The notes below the pieces were generated by a model. That model did not search any database. It was not told where the DNA came from and saw only the letters and a list, made by a program, of their open reading frames with translations. From NCBI RefSeq assembly GCF_002797595.1, contig NZ_PGFE01000007.1:78733-142732 (forward strand): DNA of 64,000 nt, written 5' to 3'. The position numbers were made by a program, and so were the translations under genes. Shown here in pieces: positions 28,701-37,523 of this stretch. Numbering within the stretch: position 1 is the stretch's first letter; the number at the start of each line of letters is the position of its first letter. Source of the stretch: Sediminihabitans luteus. Lineage in GTDB: Bacteria > Actinomycetota > Actinomycetes > Actinomycetales > Cellulomonadaceae.

Positions 28701-30319
28701 GACCCCTGCTGGAGGGTCGTCCCGGTCAGCCCGTCGATCACGAGGACGAGCCAGGTGATGCCGGCGACGCAGGTCGCGAGCCGCCACGGGCTCGCGGGGA
28801 GCACGCGGCTCAGGAGCCACGACGCGACCGCGACAGCGGCCGTCGCGACGCAGATCGCGAGCACGAGCACGAACGTCGGGGCGGGCAGCACCCACCACCG
28901 GCTGAGGGCCGCGAGCGGCGTGCCCACGGGCGCGGACGCGACCACGAGCGTCGTCGCGACGAGCAGACGACGCCCGCCCGGCCCGGGCGGGAGCACCGCG
29001 GCGCCGTGACGGGCCGCGCGCCGTCGGGCCCACAGCGCGCCGACCACGCACCCGGCGAGCGCGAGGCCGAGGATCGTCACGAGCACGGGCATGAGCTGCG
29101 GGATCGTCGTGGTCAGCACGTTGACGTAGCGCCGGTTCTCGACCGTCCCGCTGACGTCGCTGCGCCGCTCCTCGCCGTCCTCGAGTGGGTGGCCGTCGAG
29201 CTGCGCGGTCTCGACCCCGGCGTCGGCCGCGATGGTCGCCGTCAGGTCCGCGAGCTGCACGAGCCCGGGGCGTCGCGTGCCCTCCGAGGTCGACCAGCGG
29301 GCGTCGTCCTCGCCGCTCGTCCAGTCGACCACGACCTGCAGGTCGGGCTGCGCGAGCGGTGCGCCCGTGACCCCCGCGACCAGCACGCGCGACCCCGGGG
29401 GCAGCGCCGCGCGCAGCCGCACGAGCGTCGCGTCGAGCGAGTCGAGCGCCGCCATGCGCTCGGGCCCGGCCTCGGGCAGGTCGCCGAGGTCGACCACGAG
29501 GGTGCCGCACGAGGCGATCTGGTGGTCGTCGACCTCCGCGAGGTCGGCCGCGTACCGGTCGACGTGCCCGGTCGCGTCGGCGAGCATGACCGCCGCGCCC
29601 GGCCCGACCGCGGTGCGGCACGCGTCGGCCGTCGCGAACGACTCGCCGAGCTCGCCCGGCAGCACCGCCGTCTCGGTCTCGAGGATGCCCTCCTCGGCGG
29701 GCCGTGTGAGCGCCGTCCACCCGGGCACGGTCACGGGACCGGGCTGCTGCGCGGGCGCCGTGACCTGGGGCACGTCGAGGCAGGTCGCGGGCGCGGCGAC
29801 GTCGTCGGTCGCGTCGTCGGACGGCTCGACCGTCTGCTCGGGCACGGCCTGCGTGCGGCGGCCCGCCGAGAGCGTGAGCCACGCGTCGAGCGGGCAGGTG
29901 AGCGGGTTGGCCGTGCGCACGTTGATCGACGCGACCGAGCCCTGGTCGATCATGCGCCACAGGCTCGGGGTGGTGGACGCCGAGACGTCGTTCCAGCGTA
30001 GGCCGCCGAGCCCGACCAGGACGGTCGGGGGCTCGACCTCGAAGTCCTCGGCGGTCGGGGCGTCCGTGCTGGGGGTGCCCGTGGCCGGTGTGCCCGTGGC
30101 CGACGTTTCCGTCGGCGCCGTCGTCGGGCCGGCCGTCGTCGGGCCGGCCGTCGCCGCGCGGGCCTGGCCCGCGGCGAGCAGCGCGCCCACGGGCGCGACG
30201 GCGAGCGCGAGCAGCAGGCCCACGAGCAGCGCCACGAGCGCCCGGGGGAACCCCGGGAGCGACGTCCCGACGCGGGGTCGGGGCGCGGGCGGGCTCGTCG
30301 GCGCGGCGGGGCTCGTCAC
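25748..30319 (-). CDS. Giant internally duplicated membrane protein with alkaline-phosphatase-like ectodomains
   Basis: A 1523-residue protein made of two homologous halves. Each half has an extracytoplasmic domain (LRWNDVSAST...LTLSAGR from about 100; VRWDDVSTGL...AISAGV from about 850), followed by many transmembrane helices with the motif GARFYGF(N/G)N (about 548 and 1273), (F/L)GAD(F/L)GG, SHLG-F, (V/I)DGEA and a final S(V/L)(L/V)ND segment. A signal-type helix (about 25-50) begins the protein, then a Thr/Pro linker. The ectodomains recall the alkaline phosphatase/sulfatase superfamily, but metal ligands are not clear. The leaderless GTG lies six bases from TAGGCT. Function unknown; a role in cell-envelope glycan or phospho-group transfer is a guess from context. 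Confidence 0.8.
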   Translation of the reverse strand: MTSPAAPTSPPAPRPRVGTSLPGFPRALVALLVGLLLALAVAPVGALLAAGQARAATAGPTTAGPTTAPTETSATGTPATGTPSTDAPTAEDFEVEPPTVLVGLGGLRWNDVSASTTPSLWRMIDQGSVASINVRTANPLTCPLDAWLTLSAGRRTQAVPEQTVEPSDDATDDVAAPATCLDVPQVTAPAQQPGPVTVPGWTALTRPAEEGILETETAVLPGELGESFATADACRTAVGPGAAVMLADATGHVDRYAADLAEVDDHQIASCGTLVVDLGDLPEAGPERMAALDSLDATLVRLRAALPPGSRVLVAGVTGAPLAQPDLQVVVDWTSGEDDARWSTSEGTRRPGLVQLADLTATIAADAGVETAQLDGHPLEDGEERRSDVSGTVENRRYVNVLTTTIPQLMPVLVTILGLALAGCVVGALWARRRAARHGAAVLPPGPGGRRLLVATTLVVASAPVGTPLAALSRWWVLPAPTFVLVLAICVATAAVAVASWLLSRVLPASPWRLATCVAGITWLVLVIDGLTGTTLQQGSLLGSSLAQGARFYGFNNMTFAIFAVAGLTLAAGLASSLARAGRRSWALVVIAAVGVVTTVIDGGPQFGADFGGILALVPGFAVLVLLVAGVRITWRRVAALALVTLLVVGTVAVLDWAGPGEPSHLGGFVQRIVDGEALSLVASKAAGAWSTVANPAGVVVLPLLVLAVWAVLRPERLRMTELAEAYRRWPLLRPLALALATTGVVGSVLNDSGIVVGGFVLVVAVAMLVPSLVDDATPAGPAGTPRVLPTTAPGVRSMTGTLVTLAGGLLVTMLLATLVAPGTGPTGAGTQVAPSDEQAAVPAGGDLVVVGTAGVRWDDVSTGLAPTIRSMLSEDAGAAGDSLPTGTAARCPEGGWLAISAGVLADATATSTDGVWDCPDLSVTGERVDQWDDLVALQDGSRYQAHLGRLGDQLDGVACTSAVGPGAAVALATSEGTVDRYTELADAFDGSTGSAFGCPVTVVDAGDATDPTTHAAAVAGIDAVVAKVLDAVPASTTVLVVDVANTPGEPPALGVTVLRPGVTHPDSPAYLTSAATRTDGVVRLLDVPATVLAATGTDAVAPLEDTPITYGSPRPPDAVTAADEIADLTALDVVRRSAYTSYVDLPFYAGIALALGCLLAGAWRRRRGLAPLVGRPRRAVEAAALVVAAVPTAAFLVSLTAWWRFDQAGIALLLSTLVMVAATAGLALLAPRRPVWAGPALLAGLTFAMLTLDALVGTPLNRASPLGSAPTYGARFYGFGNPTFSVYAVAAVIASAALAQWLVQRGRRRTAAVTVAALGLVAMYVDVGPTLGADLGGGLVLAPTFAVLVLAASGARVTLRRFVLVGAVGVLAVAAVGVLDWLRPPAERSHLGRFVGQVIDGEAWSTLLRKAGFALRSLLGGVPVWITLAVLVAVALVLFVPRLTPRWFARTEATWPLVRPAVLAIWVASVTGSLVNDFGIRIAMIALVPAVPLLLVAFLRGDDAASGPADAVSPGPGRDVSA

Positions 30320-30345
30320 CGCCCCAGCCTACGTGCGCGCCGCGC

Positions 30346-31458
30346 TCAGGCGGTCCGCACCACGAGCGCCTTCGGCTCGACCCAGGCCTCGAGCTCGGCC
30401 GCGCGCCCGATCACGTCGCCGTCGACCTGCGCCTGCTCGCCGCCCTCGACCTCGACGACGACGCGCTGCGCGCGCGTGTGGTCGATGCGGCCGATCTTCG
30501 CGGGCAGGTCGTTGCGCATCCCGAACCCCTGCATCACGACCTCGCCGAACAGCTGCGCCCACCCCGCGAGGCCGCCGCGCGTGTCGATCGCGGCGAGGTC
30601 GAGGATCCCGTCGTCGATCACCGCGTCGGGGATGAGGTTGATGCCGCCGGGCAGGCGGCCGCAGTTGCCGATGAGGATGGTGCGCAGCCGTGCGACGACG
30701 GTCCCGCGGTCGTCGACCGTGATGCGGGTGCGCATGCGCTTGCCGTGCAGGTGCTTGACGCCGGCCACGAAGTACGCGACCCAGCCCATCTTTGCCTTGA
30801 GGTCGTCGTCGGCGTCCGCGACCATCGCGGCGTCGAACCCGAGGCCCGCGATGACGAGGAAGATGTGCTTGTCGCCCTCGCCGCCCGGCGTCGCGCCGTC
30901 GTCGGCGGCGTCGCCGGGCTCGTCGGCCCAGCGCGTCACGCGCGCCCACCCCACGTCGATCGTGCGGTCGACCCCGCCCACGAGGATCCGCAGCGCCGCG
31001 GCGCGGTCGCCCACGGGGATGTCGAGGTTGCGCGCGAGCAGGTTGCCGGTGCCCGACGGCACGAGGGCCATGGGCACGCCCGTGCCCGTGAGGGCCTCGG
31101 CGACCGCGCGCACGGTCCCGTCGCCGCCGACCGCGACGACGACGTCCGCGCCGCGCTCGATCGCCTCGCGGGCCTGGCCCACGCCCGGGTCGTCGACGGT
31201 CGTCTCGATCCACAGCGGGTCGGGCAGGGCCGCCTCGCGGCACGCGCGGCGGGCGACCTCCTCGAAGGCCGCGACCTCGGGCTTGGAGGGGTTCGCGACG
31301 AACGCCACGAGGTCGCGGTGCGTGTCGACGTCCGCGGCGGGGGAGACCGGGTCGGCGGGGCCGCTCGTGTGCAGCCTCCGGTAGATCAGCAGTGCCACCA
31401 CGAGAGCCGCCGCAGCGAGCACGACGGCGACGATCCCCAACCACAGTTCCCAGGTCAT
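30346..31458 (-). CDS. Diacylglycerol kinase-family lipid kinase
   Basis: A 370-residue protein with an N-terminal membrane anchor (about 5-26), then a DAGK catalytic domain. FVANPSKP opens the nucleotide fold, GGDGT at 111-115 is the ATP-binding motif, and SGTGN at 135-139 follows. The C-terminal beta-domain contains GIGLDAxxV-like [12 protein letters not shown] and [14 protein letters not shown]. It should phosphorylate diacylglycerol or a related lipid at the membrane, recycling lipid for phospholipid synthesis. The ATG at 31458 lies seven bases from TAGGTT, so an upstream TTG at 31467 is rejected. It diverges from serS. Confidence 0.92.
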   Translation of the reverse strand: MTWELWLGIVAVVLAAAALVVALLIYRRLHTSGPADPVSPAADVDTHRDLVAFVANPSKPEVAAFEEVARRACREAALPDPLWIETTVDDPGVGQAREAIERGADVVVAVGGDGTVRAVAEALTGTGVPMALVPSGTGNLLARNLDIPVGDRAAALRILVGGVDRTIDVGWARVTRWADEPGDAADDGATPGGEGDKHIFLVIAGLGFDAAMVADADDDLKAKMGWVAYFVAGVKHLHGKRMRTRITVDDRGTVVARLRTILIGNCGRLPGGINLIPDAVIDDGILDLAAIDTRGGLAGWAQLFGEVVMQGFGMRNDLPAKIGRIDHTRAQRVVVEVEGGEQAQVDGDVIGRAAELEAWVEPKALVVRTA

Positions 31459-31522
31459 GGCCGTCAACCTAACGGGCGGACCACCTGCACGCGCCCCGGG
31501 CGTGGTTCGTTACGCTGCAGGG

Positions 31523-32815
31523 GTGATCGACCTCAAGATGCTGCGCAGCGACCCCGACACGATCCGAGCGAGCCAGGAGGCCCGGGGCGACGACCCCGCG
31601 CTCGTGGACGCCGCGCTCGACGCCGAGGCGCGGCGCCGCTCCGCGCTCACCGAGTTCGAGCAGCTGCGCGCCGAGCAGAAGTCCCTCGGCAAGGAGGTCG
31701 CGCGCGCCCAGGGCGACGAGAAGCAGGCGCTGCTCGCGCGCACCAAGCAGATCGCGGCCGACGTCAAGGGTCTGCAGGCCGAGGCCGACGCCGCCGAGGC
31801 GCAGCTCAAGGAGCTGCTCTACAAGATCTCGAACGTCATCGAGGGCGCGCCCCCCGGGGGCGAGGACGACTACGTGGTGCTGCGCCACGAGGGCACGATC
31901 CGCGACTTCGCTGCCGAGGGCTTCGCGCCGCAGGATCACCTCGCGATCGGCGAGGGCCTGCGCGCGATCGACACCGAGCGCGGCGCGAAGGTCTCCGGCG
32001 CGCGCTTCTACTACCTCACGGGCATCGGAGCGCGCCTCGAGCTCGCGCTCCTGAACGCCGCGGTCGACCAGGCCACGCGCGCCGGGTTCACGCCCGTGAT
32101 CACCCCGACGCTCGTGCGCCCCGAGATCATGCAGGGCACCGGGTTCCTCGGCGCGCACGCCGACGAGATCTACCGCCTCGAGGCCGACGACCTCTACCTC
32201 GTGGGCACGAGCGAGGTCGCGCTCGCGGGCTACCACTCGGGCGAGATCCTCGACCTGAGCGACGGCCCCCGCCGGTACGCCGGCTGGAGCGCGTGCTACC
32301 GCCGCGAGGCCGGCTCGTACGGCAAGGACACCCGCGGGATCATCCGCGTGCACCAGTTCCACAAGGTCGAGATGTTCAGCTACTGCGCCCCCGAGGACGC
32401 CGCTGCCGAGCACCAGCGCCTCCTGGCCTGGGAGGAGGAGATGCTCGCGAAGTGCGAGCTGCCGTACCGCGTGATCGACACCGCGGCGGGCGACCTCGGC
32501 TCGAGCGCGGCGCGCAAGTTCGACTGCGAGGCGTGGCTGCCCACGCAGGAGCGCTACCTCGAGCTCACGTCGACCTCGAACTGCACCACGTTCCAGGCGC
32601 GCCGCCTCAACGTGCGCGAGCGCGTCCCGGGCGAGAACGGCGAGAAGTCGGAGACCCGCACCGTCGCGACGCTCAACGGCACGCTCGGCACGACCCGCTG
32701 GATCGTCGCGATCCTCGAGAACCACCAGCAGGCCGACGGCTCGGTGCGGGTGCCCGAGGGCCTGCGCCCCTACCTGGGCGGGCTCGAGGTCCTCGAGCCG
32801 GTCACGTCCGCGTGA
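31523..32815 (+). CDS. serS: Seryl-tRNA synthetase
   Basis: Charges tRNA-Ser with serine. The 430-residue length is typical. It begins [16 protein letters not shown], has the N-terminal antiparallel coiled-coil arm (about 27-100) that grips the long variable arm of tRNA-Ser, and class II motifs: motif 2 HQFHKVEMF near 278 and motif 3 with [10 protein letters not shown] near the end. The GTG start lies six bases from TACGCT with no Shine-Dalgarno, so it is probably leaderless. The stop overlaps the downstream HAD gene as GTGA. Two tRNA-Ser genes lie 15 kb away. Confidence 0.97.
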   Translation: MIDLKMLRSDPDTIRASQEARGDDPALVDAALDAEARRRSALTEFEQLRAEQKSLGKEVARAQGDEKQALLARTKQIAADVKGLQAEADAAEAQLKELLYKISNVIEGAPPGGEDDYVVLRHEGTIRDFAAEGFAPQDHLAIGEGLRAIDTERGAKVSGARFYYLTGIGARLELALLNAAVDQATRAGFTPVITPTLVRPEIMQGTGFLGAHADEIYRLEADDLYLVGTSEVALAGYHSGEILDLSDGPRRYAGWSACYRREAGSYGKDTRGIIRVHQFHKVEMFSYCAPEDAAAEHQRLLAWEEEMLAKCELPYRVIDTAAGDLGSSAARKFDCEAWLPTQERYLELTSTSNCTTFQARRLNVRERVPGENGEKSETRTVATLNGTLGTTRWIVAILENHQQADGSVRVPEGLRPYLGGLEVLEPVTSA

Positions 32816-33633
32816 CGCCCGGCCCGGCGGCGTCCGACGACGGACCGCTCCTCGTCGCGCTCGACATCGACGGCACCCTCATCACGTACGACGAGGTCAT
32901 GTCGGACGACGTGCGCGACGCGGTCGCGGCCGTGCGGGCCGCCGGGCACCACGTGGTCCTCTCGACCGGTCGCTCGGTCATCGCGGTCACACCGATCGCG
33001 GCCGAGCTCGGCATCGACGAGGCCTGGGCGGTCACCTCGAACGGCGCGGTCACGGTGCGGCTCGACCCGCGCGAGCCGCAGGGGTTCGTGGTCGACGACG
33101 TCGTGACGTTCGACCCCGGCCCCGTGCTGCGCGTGCTCGGCGAGAAGCTCCCGGACGCGCGCTACGCGGTCGAGGAGATCGGCGTCGGGTTCCGCATCAG
33201 CTCGCCGTTCCCCGAGGGCGAACTGGGCGGCGAGCACGAGGTCGTGCCGTTCCACGAGCTGTGGGACCGCGAGGTCACGCGCGTCGTGGTGCGCAGCCCC
33301 GAGCGCACGAGCGACGACTTCCACGAGGTCGTCTCGCACCTGGGTCTCTCGGACGTCACGTACGCCGTGGGCTGGTCGGCATGGATGGACCTCGCGCCGC
33401 TCGGGGTGTCGAAGGCGACCGCTCTCGAGCGCGTGCGCCGGGCCCTGCACGTGCAGCCGCACCGGACCGTCGCGGTCGGCGACGGCAACAACGACCTCGA
33501 GATGCTCGAGTGGGCCGCGCGCGGGGTCGCGATGGGCCATGCGTCGTCCGCCCTCAAGGCCGTGGCCGACGAGGTCACCGGGACGATCGAGGAGGACGGC
33601 GCGGTCGCCGTCCTGCGCAGCCTGCTCCCCTGA
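32812..33633 (+). CDS. HAD-superfamily (Cof-type, IIB cap) phosphatase
   Basis: A 273-residue Cof-like hydrolase. The nucleophile motif DIDGT has Asp18 and Asp20, STGRS supplies motif [10 protein letters not shown] contains the motif III lysine, and [10 protein letters not shown] (from about 223) gives the metal-binding aspartates. The insert between motifs II and III is the IIB cap that sets specificity, usually for sugar phosphates or flavin nucleotides. The gene starts with a GTG overlapping the serS stop and is often found beside serS in actinobacteria. The physiological substrate is not evident. Confidence 0.9.
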   Translation: MTPGPAASDDGPLLVALDIDGTLITYDEVMSDDVRDAVAAVRAAGHHVVLSTGRSVIAVTPIAAELGIDEAWAVTSNGAVTVRLDPREPQGFVVDDVVTFDPGPVLRVLGEKLPDARYAVEEIGVGFRISSPFPEGELGGEHEVVPFHELWDREVTRVVVRSPERTSDDFHEVVSHLGLSDVTYAVGWSAWMDLAPLGVSKATALERVRRALHVQPHRTVAVGDGNNDLEMLEWAARGVAMGHASSALKAVADEVTGTIEEDGAVAVLRSLLP

Positions 33634-33683
33634 CGACGACCCACCCCCCGGCACGACCCGCTGCCTGCGCGACCGCCTACCTG

Positions 33684-33715
33684 CCTGCCTGCCCACGTGC
33701 CTGCCTGCCCACGTG
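33684..33715. repeat. Two tandem 16-bp repeats
   Basis: CCTGCCTGCCCACGTG occurs twice head to tail (33684-33699, 33700-33715) after the HAD gene. The CACGTG palindrome ends each unit. Non-coding, between convergent genes. Confidence 0.85.
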
Positions 33716-33778
33716 CCCGTGTGACCGCCGAACCGGCGATCATGGTCGGTCGGGAGCCCTGGAACGACCACGATCCCC

Positions 33779-33872
33779 GGGTCGGCGAACCGGAACCGCC
33801 GGGTCGTCGGCGAACCGGAACCGCCGGGTTGGCGACGAACGAGAACCGCCGGGTCGGCGAACCGGAACCGCC
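33779..33872. repeat. Four tandem 22/25-bp repeats rich in GGAACCGCC
   Basis: Units at 33779-33800 and 33851-33872 are identical (22 bp, starting GGGTCGGCGAACC). Those at 33801-33825 and 33826-33850 are 25-bp variants with a 3-bp insertion. The array ends four bases before the methionine aminopeptidase stop codon. Confidence 0.88.
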
Positions 33873-33875
33873 GGG

Positions 33876-34667
33876 TCAGCCCTCGCCGCCGCCGCGCGCG
33901 GTGAGCACGAGCGGCCCGTCCTCGGTGATCGCGACGGTGTGCTCGGAGTGCGCGCCGCGCGAGCCGTCGGCGCTGCGCAGGGTCCAGCCGTCCGGGTCGG
34001 TCCAGATCTCGTCGGTGCCGGAGCAGAACCACGGCTCGATCGCGATCACGAGGCCCGGCTTGAGCGGGAACCCGCGTCCTGCGCGGCCGTCGTTCGGCAC
34101 GTGCGGCTCGCCGTGCATGGTGCGCCCGACGCCGTGTCCACCGAAGTCGGTGTTGATGCGGTAGCCCGCGGCGTGCCCGACGGCGGCGATCGCGGCCGAG
34201 ATGTCGCCGATCTTGCCGCCGGGCTGCGCGGCCGCGATGCCGGCCTCGAGCGCACGCTCGCTGACCTCGATGAGGCGCTGGTCCTGCTCGCCGCGCTCGC
34301 CCTGCGCGCCGCCGACGACGAACGACAGCGCCGAGTCCGCGACCCAGCCGTCGACCGCGCACGCGAAGTCGAGGCTCAGCAGGTCGCCCTGGCGCAGCAC
34401 GTAGTCGTGCGGCAGGCCGTGCAGCACGGCGTCGTTGACCGAGGTGCAGATGACCTTGCCGAACGGGCTCGCGCCGAACGACGGGTGGTAGTCGATGTAG
34501 CACGACTCGGCCCCGCGCTCGCGGATCATGCGGTGCACGAACGCGTCGATCTCGAGCAGGTTCGTGCCCACGCGCGTGAACGCCTTGGCCTCGGTGAGCA
34601 CCTGCGCGACGAAAGCCCCGGCCGCGCGCATCTGCTCGATCTCGCGGGGCGTGCGGAGCTCGATCAT
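33876..34667 (-). CDS. map: Methionine aminopeptidase, type I
   Basis: Removes the initiator methionine from new proteins. The 263-residue product carries all five metal ligands: Asp100, Asp111, His178, Glu211 and Glu242, plus the conserved His83 in VLHGLPH. It lacks the N-terminal SH3-binding zinc extension found in one of the mycobacterial paralogues. The ATG at 34667 has a GGAGG site seven bases upstream; the open frame continues further but without family similarity. It stands alone, downstream of a long intergenic region and convergent with the HAD gene across the repeat arrays. Confidence 0.96.
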   Translation of the reverse strand: MIELRTPREIEQMRAAGAFVAQVLTEAKAFTRVGTNLLEIDAFVHRMIRERGAESCYIDYHPSFGASPFGKVICTSVNDAVLHGLPHDYVLRQGDLLSLDFACAVDGWVADSALSFVVGGAQGERGEQDQRLIEVSERALEAGIAAAQPGGKIGDISAAIAAVGHAAGYRINTDFGGHGVGRTMHGEPHVPNDGRAGRGFPLKPGLVIAIEPWFCSGTDEIWTDPDGWTLRSADGSRGAHSEHTVAITEDGPLVLTARGGGEG

Positions 34668-35052
34668 GGGGTCCTCCAGGGGTGGCGTGGCGCGGTGGGC
34701 CGTCGGGTCGCGGCCCTGTCCAGCGTAGTCGGCCGGGGTCCGCCCCCGGGTGTCGGACGCCGCGACCGGCCACCCGCGTCCGTGACCGTCGCGTCCGTGA
34801 CCGTCACGTCCGGGCCCCTTCGCGAGCCCACGACGGGGCCGGGACGTGACGCTCGGCATCGGGGGCGGCGACGTCGGGGGGGGGCGACGGCGCCCCGGGC
34901 AACGATCCCCGGGCCTATGCGCGATCGTTACGGCTTTCTCGCGGATCGGGTCCGCAGCGGTTGCCGATCGTTCGTGGAAGCGTTCACATGGAACGGTCAG
35001 CACCTCGGCGTGCGGACGAAGTGAGCACCACGACGCAGTGGAGGGACCCACG
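34668..35052. other. Divergent intergenic region before the sugar ABC operon
   Basis: 385 bases without a gene between map (minus) and the ABC binding protein (plus). It contains a LacI-type operator (34975-34988), three copies of the GATCGTT/AACGATC element (34901-34907, 34923-34929, 34966-34972) that could be further sites of a dimeric regulator, and repeated GTCCGTGACCGTC near 34780-34805. No reliable -10/-35 pair could be chosen. Confidence 0.6.
34975..34988. promoter_or_regulatory. LacI-family operator before the sugar ABC importer
   Basis: TGGAAGCGTTCACA fits the general LacI-family pattern TG-N2-A-N-CG-N-T-N2-CA at every fixed position. It lies 64 bases upstream of the binding-protein start, the usual place for a sugar-responsive repressor in actinobacterial ABC operons. 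Confidence 0.6.
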
Positions 35053-36429
35053 ATGACCAGAATGATGTCGCGTCCGCGGACGCGAGGCGCCGTGCTCGTC
35101 GCAGGGGGCCTGAGCGCTGTCCTCGCGCTCGGCGCGTGCAGCAGCGACGACGACGGCGACGGCGGCTCGGCGGACGGCGGGTCGACCGACTGCGCCGACT
35201 TCGAGTCGTACGGCGACCTGTCGGGCAAGACCGTCACGGTCTACGCGGGCATCGTCGCCCCCGAGGACCAGCCGTACATGGACTCCTACAAGCCCTTCGA
35301 GGACTGCACGGGAGCGACGATCGACTACACGGCCGACAAGAACTTCGAGCAGCAGATCCTCGTGCAGGCGCAGGCGGGCAACGCGCCCGACATCGCGATC
35401 GTGCCGCAGCCGGGCCTGCTCCAGCAGCTCGTCGCGACCGGTGCCGCGGTCGAGCCGCCGGCCGAGGTCGGCGCCAACGTGGACGAGTTCTGGGGCGAGG
35501 ACTGGAAGGCCTACGGCACGGTCGACGGCACGTTCTACGCCGCCCCGTCCGGTGCGAGCGTCAAGTCGCTCGTCTGGTACTCCCCGACGCAGTTCGCCGA
35601 CAACGGCTGGGAGGTGCCGACCACGCTCGACGAGCTTCAGACGCTCACCGACGACATCGTCGCCAAGGGCGACAACAAGCCGTGGTGCGCGGGCATCAGC
35701 TCGGGCGAGGCGACGGGGTGGCCGATCACGGACTGGATGGAGGACATGATGCTGCGCGTCGGCGACCCCGACGTCTACGACCAGTGGGTCGCCCACGACA
35801 TCCCGTTCAACTCCGAGGTCCCGACCGAGGCGCTCGACGCGGTGGGCAACTACCTCAAGAACCCGGACTACGTGAACGGCGGCATCGGCGACGTCTCGTC
35901 GATCGCCACCACGACGTTCCAGGACGGCGGCCTGCCGATCCTCGACGGCGCGTGCTCGCTGCACCGCATGGCGTCGTTCTACGCGTCGAACTTCCCCGAG
36001 GGCACCGACGTGTCGGAGGACGGCGAGGTGTTCGCGTTCTACCTGCCGGGCAAGACGGCGGACGACCACCCGGTGCTCGGCGCGGGCGAGTTCAACCTCG
36101 CGTTCGCCGACCGTCCTGAGGTGCAGGCGTTCCAGACGTACCTGTCGACCGACCTGTGGGCGAACAACAAGGCCTCGGCGAGCTCGGAGGCCACGGGCGG
36201 CGGCTGGATCTCGGCCAACAAGGGCCTCGACCCGGCGAACCTGGTGAACCCGATCGACAAGCTGTCGGTCGACCTCCTGCAAGACCCGAACACGGTCTTC
36301 CGCTTCGACGGCTCCGACCAGATGCCGGCCGCGGTCGGGTCGAACGCGTTCTGGAAGCAGGCGACCGCCTGGATCACGGGCCAGTCCACCAAGGACACGC
36401 TCGACAAGATCGAGGCCTCCTGGCCGTAG
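35053..36429 (+). CDS. Sugar ABC transporter substrate-binding lipoprotein
   Basis: A 458-residue cluster B (family 1) solute-binding protein anchored by lipid. The signal peptide ends in the lipobox LGAC (Cys29) and a Ser/Asp/Gly linker. The mature part contains the family-typical GNAPDIAIVPQPG and SLVWYSPTQFADNGW segments, with aromatic residues likely to stack on sugar rings. It resembles the AglE alpha-glucoside binders, so an oligosaccharide is the probable ligand. The ATG at 35053 has a GGAGGG site. Two permease genes follow after a large hairpin. A LacI operator precedes it. Confidence 0.92.
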   Translation: MTRMMSRPRTRGAVLVAGGLSAVLALGACSSDDDGDGGSADGGSTDCADFESYGDLSGKTVTVYAGIVAPEDQPYMDSYKPFEDCTGATIDYTADKNFEQQILVQAQAGNAPDIAIVPQPGLLQQLVATGAAVEPPAEVGANVDEFWGEDWKAYGTVDGTFYAAPSGASVKSLVWYSPTQFADNGWEVPTTLDELQTLTDDIVAKGDNKPWCAGISSGEATGWPITDWMEDMMLRVGDPDVYDQWVAHDIPFNSEVPTEALDAVGNYLKNPDYVNGGIGDVSSIATTTFQDGGLPILDGACSLHRMASFYASNFPEGTDVSEDGEVFAFYLPGKTADDHPVLGAGEFNLAFADRPEVQAFQTYLSTDLWANNKASASSEATGGGWISANKGLDPANLVNPIDKLSVDLLQDPNTVFRFDGSDQMPAAVGSNAFWKQATAWITGQSTKDTLDKIEASWP

Positions 36430-36437
36430 ACGGACCC

Positions 36438-36489
36438 GCGTGGGGTGCGGCGGCGCGTCGTCGAGGCGGCGCGCCACCGCACCCCACGC
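36438..36489 (+). promoter_or_regulatory. Intercistronic hairpin between binding protein and permease genes
   Basis: Twenty-base arms (36438-36457 and 36470-36489) pair with a single mismatch around a 12-base loop, right after the binding-protein stop. It may partly terminate transcription or protect the upstream mRNA, so that more binding protein than permease is made. Confidence 0.8.
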
Positions 36490-36542
36490 CCGTACTGCGG
36501 CACGGCCGCAGCATCTGACCGGTCCTGGAGGCAGGAGTTCTG

Positions 36543-37523
36543 ATGGAGATCGCTGACAAGCTCCTCTCGATGGTCTACGCGTTGGTCGCGTTCGCCGTGG
36601 TGCTGGGGCTCATCCTGTTCCTCGCGTCGCGGTACGAGCGGCGCGGCGGGCGGAGCATCGCGTGGTGGTTCATCGCGCCGACGCTGCTGCTGCTCGCGGT
36701 GGCTCTCGTCTACCCGGCGTTGCGCACGATCTGGTACTCGTTTTTCGACGCCTCGGGCGCGAGCTTCGTGGGTCTCGACAACTACGGGACGGTGTTCACG
36801 CAGTCCGACCAGCTCGTGGTGCTGCGCAACACGGTCCTGTGGACGCTCGTGACGCCGTTCGTCGCGACCGCGGTCGGGATGCTCTACGCGATCCTGGTCG
36901 ACGGTGCCAAGGGCGAGGGCGTCGCGAAGGCGCTCGTGTTCCTGCCGATGGCGATCTCGCTCGTGGGTGCGTCGATCATCTGGAAGTTCATGTACGACTT
37001 CCGCGACCCTGCCGCGGGCACGGAGAAGAATCCGGTCGAGCAGATCGGTCTGCTCAACCAGGTGATCCTGTGGTTGGGCGGGGACGCGAAGAACTTCCTG
37101 CTCGACTCACCGGGCAACACGTTCTGGCTGATCCTGGTGATGATCTGGATCCAGGCCGGGTTCGCGATGACGATCCTGTCGGCGTCGATCAAGGCGATCC
37201 CGTCCGAGATGGTCGAGGCGGCCCGGCTCGACGGCGTGCACGGGTTCAAGATGTTCCGGTTCATCACGTTGCCGAGCATCCGCCCGTCGGTCGTGGTGGT
37301 GCTCACGACGATAGCCATCGCGTGCCTCAAGGTGTTCGACATCGTCCGGACCATGACGGGCGGGCAGTTCAACACGAGCGTCGTGGCGAACGAGTTCTAC
37401 ACCCAGACCTTCAGTGCGGCGAACCAGGGGCTGGGTGCGGCGCTGGCCGTGGTCCTGTTCATCCTGGTCGTGCCGATCATCGTGTACAACGTCCGCCAGC
37501 TGCGCGCATCGGAGGGACGCTGA
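36543..37523 (+). CDS. Sugar ABC transporter permease (AglF/MalF type)
   Basis: A 326-residue inner-membrane permease with about eight hydrophobic segments. The first helix precedes the region ASRYERRGGRS and the FIAPTLLLLAVALVYPALR helix typical of the family. The EAA loop that docks the ATPase is EMVEAARLDGVHGFKMF near residue 223. It pairs with the downstream permease to form the translocation path. No ATPase gene is present; in actinobacteria a shared MsiK-type ATPase often energises such importers. Its stop overlaps the next ATG by one base (TGATG). Confidence 0.93.
   Translation: MEIADKLLSMVYALVAFAVVLGLILFLASRYERRGGRSIAWWFIAPTLLLLAVALVYPALRTIWYSFFDASGASFVGLDNYGTVFTQSDQLVVLRNTVLWTLVTPFVATAVGMLYAILVDGAKGEGVAKALVFLPMAISLVGASIIWKFMYDFRDPAAGTEKNPVEQIGLLNQVILWLGGDAKNFLLDSPGNTFWLILVMIWIQAGFAMTILSASIKAIPSEMVEAARLDGVHGFKMFRFITLPSIRPSVVVVLTTIAIACLKVFDIVRTMTGGQFNTSVVANEFYTQTFSAANQGLGAALAVVLFILVVPIIVYNVRQLRASEGR

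Noticed and set aside
26147..30001. A 1284-codon plus-strand frame opposite the giant membrane protein
   Set aside because: Low-complexity Arg/Gly/Glu composition without hydrophobic helices or motifs; the minus strand gives a coherent duplicated membrane protein.
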